Below, one piece after another: positions 16,240 through 25,423 of a stretch of DNA of 64,000 nucleotides. The notes under the pieces are model-generated. The model had not been told where the DNA came from, ran no database searches, and saw nothing but the letters and a program-made list of their open reading frames with translations. The stretch is from Aquella oligotrophica. Lineage in GTDB: Bacteria; Pseudomonadota; Gammaproteobacteria; Burkholderiales; UBA11063. Every line of letters begins with the position of its first letter. Within the stretch, counting starts at the first letter, position 1. The DNA is taken from NCBI RefSeq assembly GCF_002892535.1, contig NZ_CP024847.1:930001-994000 (forward strand), in the 5' to 3' direction. The translations under genes were made by a program, and so were the position numbers.

Positions 16240-17598
16240 TTATTTATTTTTATCGAAGAAGCTTTGCGGAACAAAGCCCATTTCCACTGCAACTTTCTTA
16301 TATGATTCGCCAGTTTCATTGACTTTAGCAATGATTTCTGCCACACTATCATAGCCAATTATGGATATCAACTCTGTTGCAGCAGTTGGACAGCGCTCAA
16401 AGTAAGCTTCGCACAATTCCTTATTGGCAGTGATTCCTTTTACTACAGTATTAGTAAAACGTTCCAAACCATCCCGCAATAGCGTCAGGCTCTCAATCAT
16501 TGCATCAGCAATTAGTGGTTCCCAAGCATTTAGCTCAAATTCACCAACCGTACATTCAGAAATAATTAAGTCATTACCCAAGAGCTTATATGCAATCTGC
16601 ATGATAAATTCAGCACCAACCGGATTTACTTTTTTGGGCATAATGCTTGAACCAGCCTGTAATGCAGGTAGATCTATTTCATGGATCGAAGTTGTTGGAC
16701 CAGAATTCATTAGGCGCAAATCATTAGCAATTTTGCGTAAATTAAGCCCACAAATTTTGACCATACTTGAAAGCTGGGGAAACACATCCAGATTTTGGGT
16801 GCCGTCAACTAAGTCTTCACAAGCTGTAATCGGTGTACCAGTAACTTTGCGTAACTCTTCAATTACCGCGATTCGATAATCAGGATGATTTGATACTCCG
16901 GTACCAATTGCATCACCACCCATGTTAACTTGTAAAAATAGTTCTTTTACTTGGTGTAATCTACGAACATCTCGGTTTATTGCCATTGAATAAACTTTGA
17001 ATTCGCGACCAAGCGCAATTGGAACTGCATCTTCAAGCTGGGTGCGTCCCATTTTCATGATGTCTTTGAACTCATTGGCTTTATCTTCCAATGCTCGTCT
17101 TAACAATTTAAGATTTTTTTCTACATCATTAATTAGCTCATAAATTGCAATCTTGATGGCAGTTGGATAGGAGTCATTAGTTGATTGAGATGCATTTACA
17201 TGGTTGATTGGTGATAAAATGTCATATCTTGCTTTTTCATACCCCAAATGTTCAAGTGCGATATTAGCAATTACCTCATTCGCATTCATATTGGTTGAGG
17301 TTCCGGCTCCCCCCTGAATTGCTGGTATTATAAATTCGTCATGGTATTTTCCAGAGAGAATTTCTTCACAAGCAAAATTTATTGCGTTACGGATTTCTTT
17401 GGAGAACTTACCTGTCCGGCAATTAGCATTTGCGGCTGCCATTTTCACTTTGGCAAAAGCATTTATCAAATATGAATGAGTAAGGTGATAATCTTTCAGC
17501 CTAAAATTTTCCAGGGCTCGTGCAGTATGGACCCCATAGTATGCATTTTGGGGTACTTTAAATTCGCCGATAAAGTCTTTTTCTATCCGGTATTCCAT
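16240..17598 (-). CDS. aspA: Aspartate ammonia-lyase (aspartase)
   Basis: A 452-aa enzyme of the fumarase/aspartase superfamily that deaminates L-aspartate to fumarate and ammonium. The signature GSSIMPKKVNP, the flexible catalytic loop, is present; GGAGTSTNMNANEVIAN and VNASQSTNDSYPT are the other two conserved active-site regions. MnVNEVIAN-type wording with TSTNMN favours aspartase or class II fumarase; the asparaginase just upstream and symporter downstream favour aspartase. Slightly shorter than E. coli AspA (478). AAGGGA precedes the ATG. It starts 25 nt after the asparaginase stop, so the two are co-transcribed. Confidence 0.92.
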   Translation of the reverse strand: MEYRIEKDFIGEFKVPQNAYYGVHTARALENFRLKDYHLTHSYLINAFAKVKMAAANANCRTGKFSKEIRNAINFACEEILSGKYHDEFIIPAIQGGAGTSTNMNANEVIANIALEHLGYEKARYDILSPINHVNASQSTNDSYPTAIKIAIYELINDVEKNLKLLRRALEDKANEFKDIMKMGRTQLEDAVPIALGREFKVYSMAINRDVRRLHQVKELFLQVNMGGDAIGTGVSNHPDYRIAVIEELRKVTGTPITACEDLVDGTQNLDVFPQLSSMVKICGLNLRKIANDLRLMNSGPTTSIHEIDLPALQAGSSIMPKKVNPVGAEFIMQIAYKLLGNDLIISECTVGEFELNAWEPLIADAMIESLTLLRDGLERFTNTVVKGITANKELCEAYFERCPTAATELISIIGYDSVAEIIAKVNETGESYKKVAVEMGFVPQSFFDKNK

Positions 17599-17623
17599 CT
17601 TATCCCTTTGTTAATAAATTTAT

Positions 17624-18673
17624 TTAATATGTGTAAAAATTTTTCTGAATTTGCTTAACATCATTGGTTGTCAGTAAACTTAGCATTAAAAGAATGCGTG
17701 CTTTTTGAGGATTCAAATCGTCCCCAGCAATCAGGTCATAGGTTGTGTCAAGATTATTATAGTCATAACTTACTTCACCACTACCAACCCTGCTACTTCT
17801 AACAATTACAATACCTTTCTTACGCGCGTTAATCAAGAAATCTTTTTCATAATCCGGGATATTGCCATCGCCAACACCTGCAATCACAATCCCTTTAAGG
17901 TTTTTAGTTTTTAGTATATTGTCAAGCATTTCAGTATCAACACCGACGTTCTCATAAACCACTGCTACCGATGGTAATGATTTGATATTGCTAATGTTAA
18001 ATGGTGCATCATATGCATTTGCACGCCCGTTGTCATGGTAATTTACTTTACCCATAACAACGTGACCGATTGGTCCTGTGTTAGGTGATTGAAAAGTATC
18101 TACATTGGTTGTATTTGTTTTAGTAACATCACGACCATCATAAATTCCATCATTCATTACTACCATTACTCCACGACCAATAGATTTAGGATTTATTGCT
18201 ACCGCTACTGCATTATATAGATTTAATGGACCATCAGCACTGATTGCAGTAGCAGGACGCATTGCCCCAACGATAATGATAGGTTTTTTAGTTTTAATTA
18301 CAAGATCAAGAAAATATGCTGTTTCTTCTAGCGTGTCTGTGCCATGAGTAACTACTACAGCACTTACGTTTGGATCATTGATAACTTTATTTACTTCATT
18401 GGCAAGCTTTAACCAATCTGAGAGTGTAACATTTCCGCTATCTTTGTTATAAACCTGTTCGTATTTTATATTTGCTAGATTGTCTAGTCCTGGCACTGAT
18501 GCAATAATCTGTTCAGCCGTCAAGCTTCCTGCTTTGTATGTTGTAGATGTTTGTGAACTAGCTGTACCTGCAATAGTTCCACCTGTTGCTAATAAATAAA
18601 CTGTTGGCTTATTTGCCGCATAGGCAATGAAGGATATTAATGATAAAACAATAGAAAATAGGAGCCTACGCAT
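17624..18673 (-). CDS. ansB: Periplasmic type II L-asparaginase
   Basis: A 349-aa exported asparaginase that hydrolyses asparagine to aspartate and ammonia. I start at the ATG at 18673, which has AGGA eight bases upstream; the longer frame to 18754 only adds untypical residues before the signal peptide. The signal is MRRLLFSIVLSLISFIAYA, cleaved before Asn-Lys-Pro. Catalytic motifs: LLATGGTIAG with the nucleophilic Thr, and VVTHGTDTLEET with the second Thr-Asp pair; GAMRPATAISADGPLNLYNA is also conserved. The signal peptide marks it as the high-affinity periplasmic type. It heads the ansB-aspA-symporter run, so asparagine can be split outside, taken up as aspartate and deaminated to fumarate. 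Confidence 0.94.
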   Translation of the reverse strand: MRRLLFSIVLSLISFIAYAANKPTVYLLATGGTIAGTASSQTSTTYKAGSLTAEQIIASVPGLDNLANIKYEQVYNKDSGNVTLSDWLKLANEVNKVINDPNVSAVVVTHGTDTLEETAYFLDLVIKTKKPIIIVGAMRPATAISADGPLNLYNAVAVAINPKSIGRGVMVVMNDGIYDGRDVTKTNTTNVDTFQSPNTGPIGHVVMGKVNYHDNGRANAYDAPFNISNIKSLPSVAVVYENVGVDTEMLDNILKTKNLKGIVIAGVGDGNIPDYEKDFLINARKKGIVIVRSSRVGSGEVSYDYNNLDTTYDLIAGDDLNPQKARILLMLSLLTTNDVKQIQKNFYTY

Positions 18674-18710
18674 AATCATCTTCCTTGAAAATAGTAATGG
18701 ACAACTTTGG

Positions 18711-18719
18711 ATTATATCA
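18711..18719 (-). promoter_or_regulatory. Extended -10 promoter of the asparaginase operon
   Basis: On the minus strand this reads TGATATAAT, 37 nt before the asparaginase ATG, without a good -35 box. It lies inside the over-long upstream reading frame, which supports the downstream start. Confidence 0.5.
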
Positions 18720-18874
18720 ACCAATCTGATTTCTTTGTCATATGCAATGCACAAAAAAGATTCATTTTAGCAACTATATTTATTAATGTTCTGATATTGT
18801 TATATATTTAATTGCAGCTAAAATATAAATAATTTTACTAATTTAGCTAGTTTAAATCTGGTTTTTACTCAATC

Positions 18875-18883
18875 TGTTATAAT
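18875..18883 (+). promoter_or_regulatory. Extended -10 promoter of the pseudouridine synthase-dnaG unit
   Basis: TGTTATAAT lies 35 nt before the ATG at 18919. No -35 hexamer is evident. dnaG follows with overlapping codons and shares this promoter. Confidence 0.5.
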
Positions 18884-18918
18884 TCTTAGCTAATAAATTA
18901 TCTTGAATAAAGTTATAC

Positions 18919-19629
18919 ATGACACTAGTTAGATTAAATAAGTATTTAAAAGATATGGGGCTTTGCTCACGGCGTAAAGCGGATGAGTTTATTGCTAAAG
19001 GCTATGTCAAAATTAATGGTGAAATTATCACTGAATTAGGCTATAAAGTTAATAGTGAGCTAGATAAAGTTGAAATATTGCCAGAATTAAAACAGGAAAC
19101 AGATTCCTTTGTATATATTCTTCTTAATAAGCCCAAAAACTATGTTTGTAGTCATAGCCGCAAAGATGGTAAACCTGTTTTTGACCTATTGCCGGATATA
19201 AAAGATTTGACTTATGCTGGACGACTTGATAAGGATAGTCATGGATTATTGCTACTATCTAATGATGGTAAGTTTGTGTATCAGGCTTTTGGGGCTGAGT
19301 TTATAAAAGAGAAAGAGTATTTGGTAAGGGTTGATAAGCCAGTAACTCCAGAATTTATTCGATCGCAGATATCAGGGAGTATTGTTCTTGATGGCAAGCA
19401 ATTAAGACCAGCTAAATTAAAGCAGGTAAATGATAATGTTTACCGGATTACACTAACAGAAGGAATAAATAGGCAAATTCGACGGATGGCAGAAGTTATG
19501 GGCTATAAGGTTCTTGATTTAAAGAGAATCCGTATTGGTAATATCGATGATCGCAGTTTGTTACCGGGAAAATGGCGTTATCTTACGGATAAGGAAATTA
19601 GCCAAGTTATGAATAAGACGGGTAAATAA
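18919..19629 (+). CDS. 23S rRNA pseudouridine synthase, RluF/RsuA family
   Basis: A 236-aa RNA-modifying enzyme. An N-terminal S4 RNA-binding domain (VRLNKYLKDMGLCSRRKADE) precedes the catalytic domain with YAGRLDKDSHGLLLLSNDG, whose Asp is the catalytic residue, then KEYLVRVDKP and GINRQIRRMAEVMGYKV. The sequence KDSHGL and the EKEYLVRVDKPVTPEFI pattern are nearest to RluF (U2604) among RsuA, RluB, RluE and RluF, but substrate cannot be fixed by eye. The stop shares a base with the dnaG start (TAATG), so the two genes are translationally coupled. Confidence 0.88.
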   Translation: MTLVRLNKYLKDMGLCSRRKADEFIAKGYVKINGEIITELGYKVNSELDKVEILPELKQETDSFVYILLNKPKNYVCSHSRKDGKPVFDLLPDIKDLTYAGRLDKDSHGLLLLSNDGKFVYQAFGAEFIKEKEYLVRVDKPVTPEFIRSQISGSIVLDGKQLRPAKLKQVNDNVYRITLTEGINRQIRRMAEVMGYKVLDLKRIRIGNIDDRSLLPGKWRYLTDKEISQVMNKTGK

Positions 19630-21368
19630 TGCAAATTCCACAGAGTGTCATTGATGAGGTAAATCAGCGTGCTGATTTGGTCGAAGTGATTGGTAAGCAC
19701 CTAAAACTAAAAAGATCAGGGCAGAATTATTTCGCCTGTTGCCCGTTTCATAATGAAAAATCCCCATCATTTTCAATTAGCCCGGTAAAACAGATGTACC
19801 ATTGCTTTGGTTGTGGCGAATCTGGGAATGCTGTTAGTTTTGTAATGAAGTATCAGGGACTTGATTTTGTTTCCGCTATTCAGTCGCTTGCCGAGCAGTA
19901 TGGTGTAACTATCCCAGAGGATGAGCGCCAGGAAAAAATCAGCCGAGAGGAGCAGCAAAAGCGTAAAGAGCATAAGCTTAACATTTATGAGACGCTGGAG
20001 AAAGCTTGCCTATACTACCGACAGCAGCTAAGTCAGTCTAGTGTTGCCTTACATTATTTACGTGAAAAACGCGGACTTTCTCCCGAGATTATAAATAAAT
20101 TTAGTTTAGGTTATACCCCGGCAGGCTTTAATAATCTCCAGCAGGCATTTCCAGATTATCCGACTAATAAGCTTCTACTGGATGCGGGTCTAGTGGTAGT
20201 TAACGATAATAATAAACGCTATGATCGCTTTCGGGAGCGGGTGATTTTTCCAATTCGTAATATTAAAGGCGAAATTATTGGTTTTGGCGGTCGGATAATA
20301 GCTAAAGGGGAGCCAAAATACCTTAATTCGCCTGAAACGGAATTATTTAATAAATCGCATGAGCTTTATGGTTTATATGAAGCCAAAAAAGAGATCCGTG
20401 ATCTTAATCAAGTATTTGTGGTTGAGGGGTATATGGATGTAATTGCTCTTAATCAATATGGAATCAATAATGTTGTAGCCACAATGGGAACAGCAGCGAC
20501 CGAAGAGCATATCAAGACTATGTTTAGATTTTGCGACAATATTTGCTATTCATTTGATGGTGATAATGCTGGGAAGAAAGCAGCGTGGCGCGCACTTGAG
20601 CGTTCGATTGGTTTGGTTACTGACATTAAATCGGTTAATTTTCTCTTCCTGCCAGAAGAGCACGATCCAGATAGTTATATTCGCGAAAATGGTACAGACG
20701 CATTTAAAAATTTGGCAAATAATCATTCTACTGGATTAATTACTTTTTTATTAAATCAACTCCTTGAGGAAGTAAATATTGCCACTGACGAAGGTAAAGC
20801 GCGTTTAATCAGTCTGGTTAAACCTTACACTGAGCAGATAAAGGCAATTGCTTTACAGGTTATTTTAAAAAAGCAGCTTGCTACCATGGTTGATTTAGAT
20901 CCTTCGGTGGTTGAAAGTATTTTAAATAATCGGAGCAGGTTTGCTTTTTATAATAAATCACTTAAAAATATTTCTAATGCATATCAGAATAATCTGAAAC
21001 GCCAACCATTAAATCTGAATCTTCTTGAAAATATTATTCAGGCTTTATTTAATCAGCCGCTTCTAGCTCGTGAGTTCCCGTTACCTGAAATACATGTTCT
21101 TGAAACGAAAGATCTGGATCTTAGTGAGCTTTTTATATTGATTGCTTATCTTGAAGCTCATTGTGATAGTTTTGATGATATTGTAATTACTGACTTAAAA
21201 ATGATGACTAATTTTTCGCATGTCAATTTGTTATCAATTTACCAAAAAGTAAAAATGGAACGGGAGAACTTCACGAATACGTTTACTTTTAGCAAAGAAG
21301 ACTATTGTAAAAAACTTCATGAGCTAGTTTATGAAAAAAAACGTCCGAGAATGCCAAAATTAAATTGA
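19629..21368 (+). CDS. dnaG: DNA primase DnaG
   Basis: A 579-aa bacterial primase that makes RNA primers for replication. The N-terminal CHC2 zinc finger has Cys38-x2-His41 (CCPFHNEKSPSF) and Cys59-x2-Cys62 (YHCFGCGESGN). The catalytic core includes RFRERVIFPIRN, IIGFGGRI and PKYLNSPET, and the TOPRIM domain has VVEGYMDVIAL and SFDGDNAGKKAAWRA, with the metal-binding acidic residues. The C-terminal helicase-binding part is present but divergent. Usual neighbours rpsU and rpoD are absent; instead a pseudouridine synthase gene overlaps its start. Confidence 0.97.
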   Translation: MQIPQSVIDEVNQRADLVEVIGKHLKLKRSGQNYFACCPFHNEKSPSFSISPVKQMYHCFGCGESGNAVSFVMKYQGLDFVSAIQSLAEQYGVTIPEDERQEKISREEQQKRKEHKLNIYETLEKACLYYRQQLSQSSVALHYLREKRGLSPEIINKFSLGYTPAGFNNLQQAFPDYPTNKLLLDAGLVVVNDNNKRYDRFRERVIFPIRNIKGEIIGFGGRIIAKGEPKYLNSPETELFNKSHELYGLYEAKKEIRDLNQVFVVEGYMDVIALNQYGINNVVATMGTAATEEHIKTMFRFCDNICYSFDGDNAGKKAAWRALERSIGLVTDIKSVNFLFLPEEHDPDSYIRENGTDAFKNLANNHSTGLITFLLNQLLEEVNIATDEGKARLISLVKPYTEQIKAIALQVILKKQLATMVDLDPSVVESILNNRSRFAFYNKSLKNISNAYQNNLKRQPLNLNLLENIIQALFNQPLLAREFPLPEIHVLETKDLDLSELFILIAYLEAHCDSFDDIVITDLKMMTNFSHVNLLSIYQKVKMERENFTNTFTFSKEDYCKKLHELVYEKKRPRMPKLN

Positions 21369-21437
21369 AGCCCGAGCAAATTAGCCATTTCTGATGGTTC
21401 TATAATATAATACTGGAAAGTTTTCTAAGGATAGTGA

Positions 21438-22979
21438 ATGCGTAAATTATCAACGTTTCAGCTAGTGCTGTTATCTACAGGCGGTATGATTGGCAGTGGC
21501 TGGTTATTTTCCCCATATTATGGACTACAAACAGCTGGAGGGGGAGTTATTCTTTCTTGGACTATAACCGCTTTATTAACCTTGATATTAGGGTTAACTT
21601 TTGCCGAAGTTGCTACTTGTCTTCCTGTTGTTGGTGGCTTGATGCGTTTTATGGGGGTTACGCATAGTCGGACTTTAGGCTTCATGTTTCTGGTTCTTGG
21701 TTGGATTAGCTATATTGTTTATTTACCGCTTGAAGCTCAATCTGCGATTCAGTATCTTGGCTTCTGGATTCCACAGTTAGTTAGCAATCATGATGGCAAC
21801 GTTTCGCTTTCTTCTGCTGGGCTATGGGCTGCATTAGTGATTATGGTATTTCTAACCTGGTTCAATACATTACATTTATCTAAAGTTAGTAAGACTAACG
21901 CCGCTGTCAGTTTATGGAAAATTTTTATTCCACTACTAATTGCTTGGGGGATGATACTAGTATTTGGTAAGCCAGAGCATTTTTTTGCAAGCGACCATTT
22001 ACCCAAACTTGCTTTTGAGCCGGTTTTATTAGCGATAACCTCAAGTGGTCTGGCATTTGCTTTTTCTGGTTTTCAAAATGGATTGATTTTAGCAAATAGT
22101 ACCAGTAATCCAAAACGGGCAATACCATGGTCGATTTTTGCGCCAGTTATAATTGGTTGGGTGTTATATTCTTCATTATCACTAATGTTTATGTTTTGCT
22201 TGCCATCTGAAAAATTTGCACTAGTAAAAGCAGTAGCACCTCTACTTGGCTTATTAAGTTTATTTGGCTTAAACTATATATATATTATTCTGTTTGTTGA
22301 TGCGGTAATTGCACCACTTGGGACGGCAAATGTTTTTACTGCAGTAACCGGACGTATTCTTTTAGGACTTGGGCGTGAGTTTTTCCCAAGATCAATTTTG
22401 ACTAGACTTAATAAATCTAATGCTCCTGCTATTTGTCTTTGGATAAATATGTTACTTGGTATCTGCTTTTTGCTTCCTTTTCCAACTTGGACGGAATTAG
22501 TAAATTTTTTATCATCTCTGGTATTATTAAGTTGTATGTCTGGTCCGGTGGCATTGATTATCTTACGACGTAAATTTCCTACGCTTGAGCGTAAATTTAC
22601 CGTGCCACTATATAGACTAACTGGTTATTTGGCTTTTGTTAGCTGTGGTTTGTTTGTTTACTGGTCAGGTACGCAAAATCTTCTTTATTTGGTTATTCTG
22701 ATTATTGCCGTTGCAATTGTTTACGCTACAATATTTGCTAAAGCTAACTTTATCAAAGTAATTGCTGAAAGCTGGTTTCTAATTGTATATATCGCTATTT
22801 TATATCTGATTTCAGAGCTACATGGTAAGTCAATTATATCTTTCCCTAGTGATAACTATCTAGTAATATTGGTTAGTTTGTTTTTTTGCTGGATCTTTGT
22901 CAATAAGCATGACCAAATAGAAAGTATTGCAGCTAAGATTGAGCAGTTTAAGCATGAGGTGGCAAATGAACAGCACTAG
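21438..22979 (+). CDS. APC-family amino-acid permease
   Basis: A 513-aa inner-membrane permease with about 12-14 hydrophobic segments. The first carries LLSTGGMIGSGWLFSPYYG, the substrate-binding GSG region of amino acid/polyamine/organocation transporters; FAFSGFQNGLILANSTSNPKRAIP is the TM6 region and VTGRILLGLGREFFP is typical of the family. AGGATAGTGA precedes the ATG. Overlapping TATAAT boxes at 21401-21411 may be the promoter. The substrate is not readable from sequence. It overlaps the downstream hydrolase gene by 14 nt. Confidence 0.9.
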   Translation: MRKLSTFQLVLLSTGGMIGSGWLFSPYYGLQTAGGGVILSWTITALLTLILGLTFAEVATCLPVVGGLMRFMGVTHSRTLGFMFLVLGWISYIVYLPLEAQSAIQYLGFWIPQLVSNHDGNVSLSSAGLWAALVIMVFLTWFNTLHLSKVSKTNAAVSLWKIFIPLLIAWGMILVFGKPEHFFASDHLPKLAFEPVLLAITSSGLAFAFSGFQNGLILANSTSNPKRAIPWSIFAPVIIGWVLYSSLSLMFMFCLPSEKFALVKAVAPLLGLLSLFGLNYIYIILFVDAVIAPLGTANVFTAVTGRILLGLGREFFPRSILTRLNKSNAPAICLWINMLLGICFLLPFPTWTELVNFLSSLVLLSCMSGPVALIILRRKFPTLERKFTVPLYRLTGYLAFVSCGLFVYWSGTQNLLYLVILIIAVAIVYATIFAKANFIKVIAESWFLIVYIAILYLISELHGKSIISFPSDNYLVILVSLFFCWIFVNKHDQIESIAAKIEQFKHEVANEQH

Positions 22980-23598
22980 CCTTATATTACCTAAAAATGC
23001 ACGCCAGCTATTCATTCAGGGACCAGCGGGGCTTCTTGATGTTCTTGAATTAAGTCCCAAAGAAGCAGTTCGTGGAGTGGCACTTATTATTCATCCAGAC
23101 CCTAAAGGTGGTGGAACTTATACCAATAAAATAGTCCAAACAATTGCCAAGGTTATGAATGCTAAAGGTTATATTTGTTACTGTCCAAATCTAAGAGGAG
23201 TAGGGCAGAGTGATGGAGAGCATGATTTTGGCAATGGGGAAGTAGATGATGGATTAGCTATCTATGATTATTTACGTAAGTTATATCCGGAATTACCTTT
23301 TACTTTGGCTGGGTTTTCATTTGGTTCGGCTGTGGTTTCAAATGTTGCAGCTAAACGTGAGCATCAGCAATTATTGCTCGTTGGTCCAGCAGTTACGCGC
23401 TATAATGTAGTAGTTCCTGATCCAAGTAAGACTTTTATTGTTCATGGTAAGGATGATGAGGTTATCCCACTAGATGCGGTTTATCTTTGGGCGGGAAAAT
23501 ATGATATGCCAGTAAGTGTCTTTATTAATACTGGACATTTTTTTCATGGTAAGCTAGTACAGCTACAAAATTATTTATCCCGTATTTTAGTAGTTTAG
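22966..23598 (+). CDS. Alpha/beta-hydrolase
   Basis: A 210-aa single-domain alpha/beta-hydrolase. The frame is open from 22927, but the ATG at 22966 has GAGG a few bases upstream and begins MNSTSLILPKNARQLF, so I use it. The nucleophile Ser is in LAGFSFGSAV, the acid in VHGKDDEVIP and the catalytic His in NTGHFFHGKL. The oxyanion-loop region reads HPDPKGGGTYTNKI. This pattern (HPhP.GGtm.N..v, GFSFG) fits the small serine hydrolases often annotated as YhhN/CoCE-like or dienelactone-hydrolase-like, and is common in beta- and gammaproteobacteria. Natural substrate unknown. Two bases separate it from the next glycosyltransferase gene. Confidence 0.88.
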   Translation: MNSTSLILPKNARQLFIQGPAGLLDVLELSPKEAVRGVALIIHPDPKGGGTYTNKIVQTIAKVMNAKGYICYCPNLRGVGQSDGEHDFGNGEVDDGLAIYDYLRKLYPELPFTLAGFSFGSAVVSNVAAKREHQQLLLVGPAVTRYNVVVPDPSKTFIVHGKDDEVIPLDAVYLWAGKYDMPVSVFINTGHFFHGKLVQLQNYLSRILVV

Positions 23599-23600
23599 AT

Positions 23601-24695
23601 ATGCATATTTGTCATATTACTTCTGTCCACCCACGCTATGATATTCGGATTTTTATTAAAGAGTGTAGGGCGTTAGCCCACAATCATGATGTTAGCCTGA
23701 TAGTTGCTGATTCTCTTGGGGAAGAAATTAAAGATGGAATAAAAATTCATGATGTTGGTAAACCAGTAGGTGGCAGATTACAAAGAATCAGAAAAACCAG
23801 TCGGGAAATATTTGATAAAGTACTTGAGCTAAAGCCTGAGGTTATTCACTTTCATGATCCCGAACTTATTGGTATCGGAGTTAAATTAGCTAAATTAGGG
23901 TATAAAGTAATTTATGATGTCCACGAAGATGTGCCAAAGCAGGTTTTAAATAAGCATTGGATTCCGAAAGCTATCCGCCCTCTCGTTTCATGGTTAGTTA
24001 AATATCGTGAAGCAACAGCGGCAAGGGCTTTTACCGGAATAGTTACTGCCACTGAGATTATAGCTGATCGATTTAGAAAGTCAAATCCGAATACCTGTGC
24101 CATTCATAATTATCCAATCCTTGCTGAGCTTGATGTGGCTGCAATTGATTGGAGTAGTCGTTCTGATAACCTCTGCTATTTGGGGAGTATTTCGGAAACT
24201 CGTGGCATATTACCACTTATTGATTCACTATCAATAAGTAATTTAAAGCTTGATTTGGCTGGTCCTTTCAGTAACGAGGGAATTGAAAAACAAGTTAAGA
24301 ATAGTGCTGGGTATAGTAACGTCAGGTATCATGGGGTGCTTGATCGTAATGGCGTCAAATCAGTTTTATCCTCGGTGAAAATCGGCATGGTAACTTTATT
24401 GCCAACACCAAGCTATGTGGAGTCTTTACCGATTAAGCTTTTTGAATATATGCTTTCAGGTATTCCTGTAATTGCTTCTGATTTTGAATTATGGCGTCCA
24501 ATTGTTTTAGATAATAATTGTGGACTTATGGTAGATCCAGCTAATCCTGATGAAATTGCTAAGGCTTGCCAGAAGATTTTGTCTGATCCGGTCGAAGCTC
24601 GCCAGATGGGAGAAAATGGGCGTAGGGCTGTTCTTGAAAATTATAGCTGGGAACGAGAGCAGCAGCGGTTACTTGATTTTTATCATAAACTTTAA
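23601..24695 (+). CDS. Glycosyltransferase family 4
   Basis: A 364-aa GT-B fold glycosyltransferase, probably cytoplasmic or peripheral at the inner membrane. The N-terminal half shows CHITSVHPRYDIRIFIKECR and VIHFHDPELIGIG. The C-terminal nucleotide-sugar half shows LCYLGSISETRGI, then PIKLFEYMLSGIPVIASDFE, the E-x7-E-type motif region of GT4 enzymes. It is separate from the main polysaccharide locus and coupled to the hydrolase gene. Its stop codon overlaps the stop of the convergent tatC gene (TTAA shared). Donor and acceptor cannot be told. Confidence 0.9.
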   Translation: MHICHITSVHPRYDIRIFIKECRALAHNHDVSLIVADSLGEEIKDGIKIHDVGKPVGGRLQRIRKTSREIFDKVLELKPEVIHFHDPELIGIGVKLAKLGYKVIYDVHEDVPKQVLNKHWIPKAIRPLVSWLVKYREATAARAFTGIVTATEIIADRFRKSNPNTCAIHNYPILAELDVAAIDWSSRSDNLCYLGSISETRGILPLIDSLSISNLKLDLAGPFSNEGIEKQVKNSAGYSNVRYHGVLDRNGVKSVLSSVKIGMVTLLPTPSYVESLPIKLFEYMLSGIPVIASDFELWRPIVLDNNCGLMVDPANPDEIAKACQKILSDPVEARQMGENGRRAVLENYSWEREQQRLLDFYHKL

Positions 24696-25423
24696 GTTTG
24701 CGGGTTCTGTTTTATAAAAATTTTTGCAGCAATTACGCCTAATTCATATAATAGATAAAGCGGTATAGCTAGCATTGTTTGCGATAATACGTCCGGTGGG
24801 GTAACTATTGCTGCGATTACAAATGCGCCAACAAACATATAGGGGCGGATTTTAGTAGCGGTGTTGATAGTAAGAAAATTAAATTTAATCAAGAAAAAGA
24901 TTATTACCGGTGTTTCAAATGTTAAGCCAAATGTGAAAAATAATGTTAATACAAAATCAAGATATTTTCCAATATCAGTTAGCATTGTTATTGAATCGGG
25001 TTTAATGCTACCAATAAAATGAAATATTGCCGGTAATACCAAATAGTAGCAAAAAGTAATGCCGCCAATAAATAATAAAAATGAACTGCTAATTGTACCT
25101 AAGAGCAACTTTTTTTCTTGTTGGTAGAGGCCTGGTGCAATAAACTTCCACAGCTGAAAGATTATCAGCGGTAGGCTAATAATAAATGCAACTAGAGCGG
25201 TTAGCTTTAATGGGACAAAAAATGGTGAAGTTATATCCGTTGCTATTAATTGCGAGTTTTTGGGTAAAAACCTTCCAATTGGAGTAGCTAGTAATTGATA
25301 AAGTCTATTACTAAAAGGAAATAGGGCAATAAAAACTACTACAAATCCAAGTCCAGCTATTATAATCCGCTTTCTCAGTTCAATCAGGTGTGAAATAAAT
25401 ACTTGATCTATCTGCTTATTCAT
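24692..25423 (-). CDS. tatC: Sec-independent protein translocase TatC
   Basis: A 243-aa inner-membrane receptor subunit of the twin-arginine translocase with six membrane segments. I start at ATG 25423, giving MNKQIDQVFISHLIELRKRI; SHLxELRxR is the conserved TatC N-terminus that binds signal peptides. The 30 extra residues of the longer frame lie inside tatB and are unlikely. FQLWKFIAPGLYQQEKK and FGLTFETPVIIFFL are further family marks, including the conserved Glu. It overlaps the end of tatB by 8 nt. Confidence 0.95.
   Translation of the reverse strand: MNKQIDQVFISHLIELRKRIIIAGLGFVVVFIALFPFSNRLYQLLATPIGRFLPKNSQLIATDITSPFFVPLKLTALVAFIISLPLIIFQLWKFIAPGLYQQEKKLLLGTISSSFLLFIGGITFCYYLVLPAIFHFIGSIKPDSITMLTDIGKYLDFVLTLFFTFGLTFETPVIIFFLIKFNFLTINTATKIRPYMFVGAFVIAAIVTPPDVLSQTMLAIPLYLLYELGVIAAKIFIKQNPQT

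Noticed and set aside
22927-22965. Longer start for the alpha/beta-hydrolase
   Set aside because: The added residues lie inside the permease gene; ATG 22966 has a good GAGG upstream.
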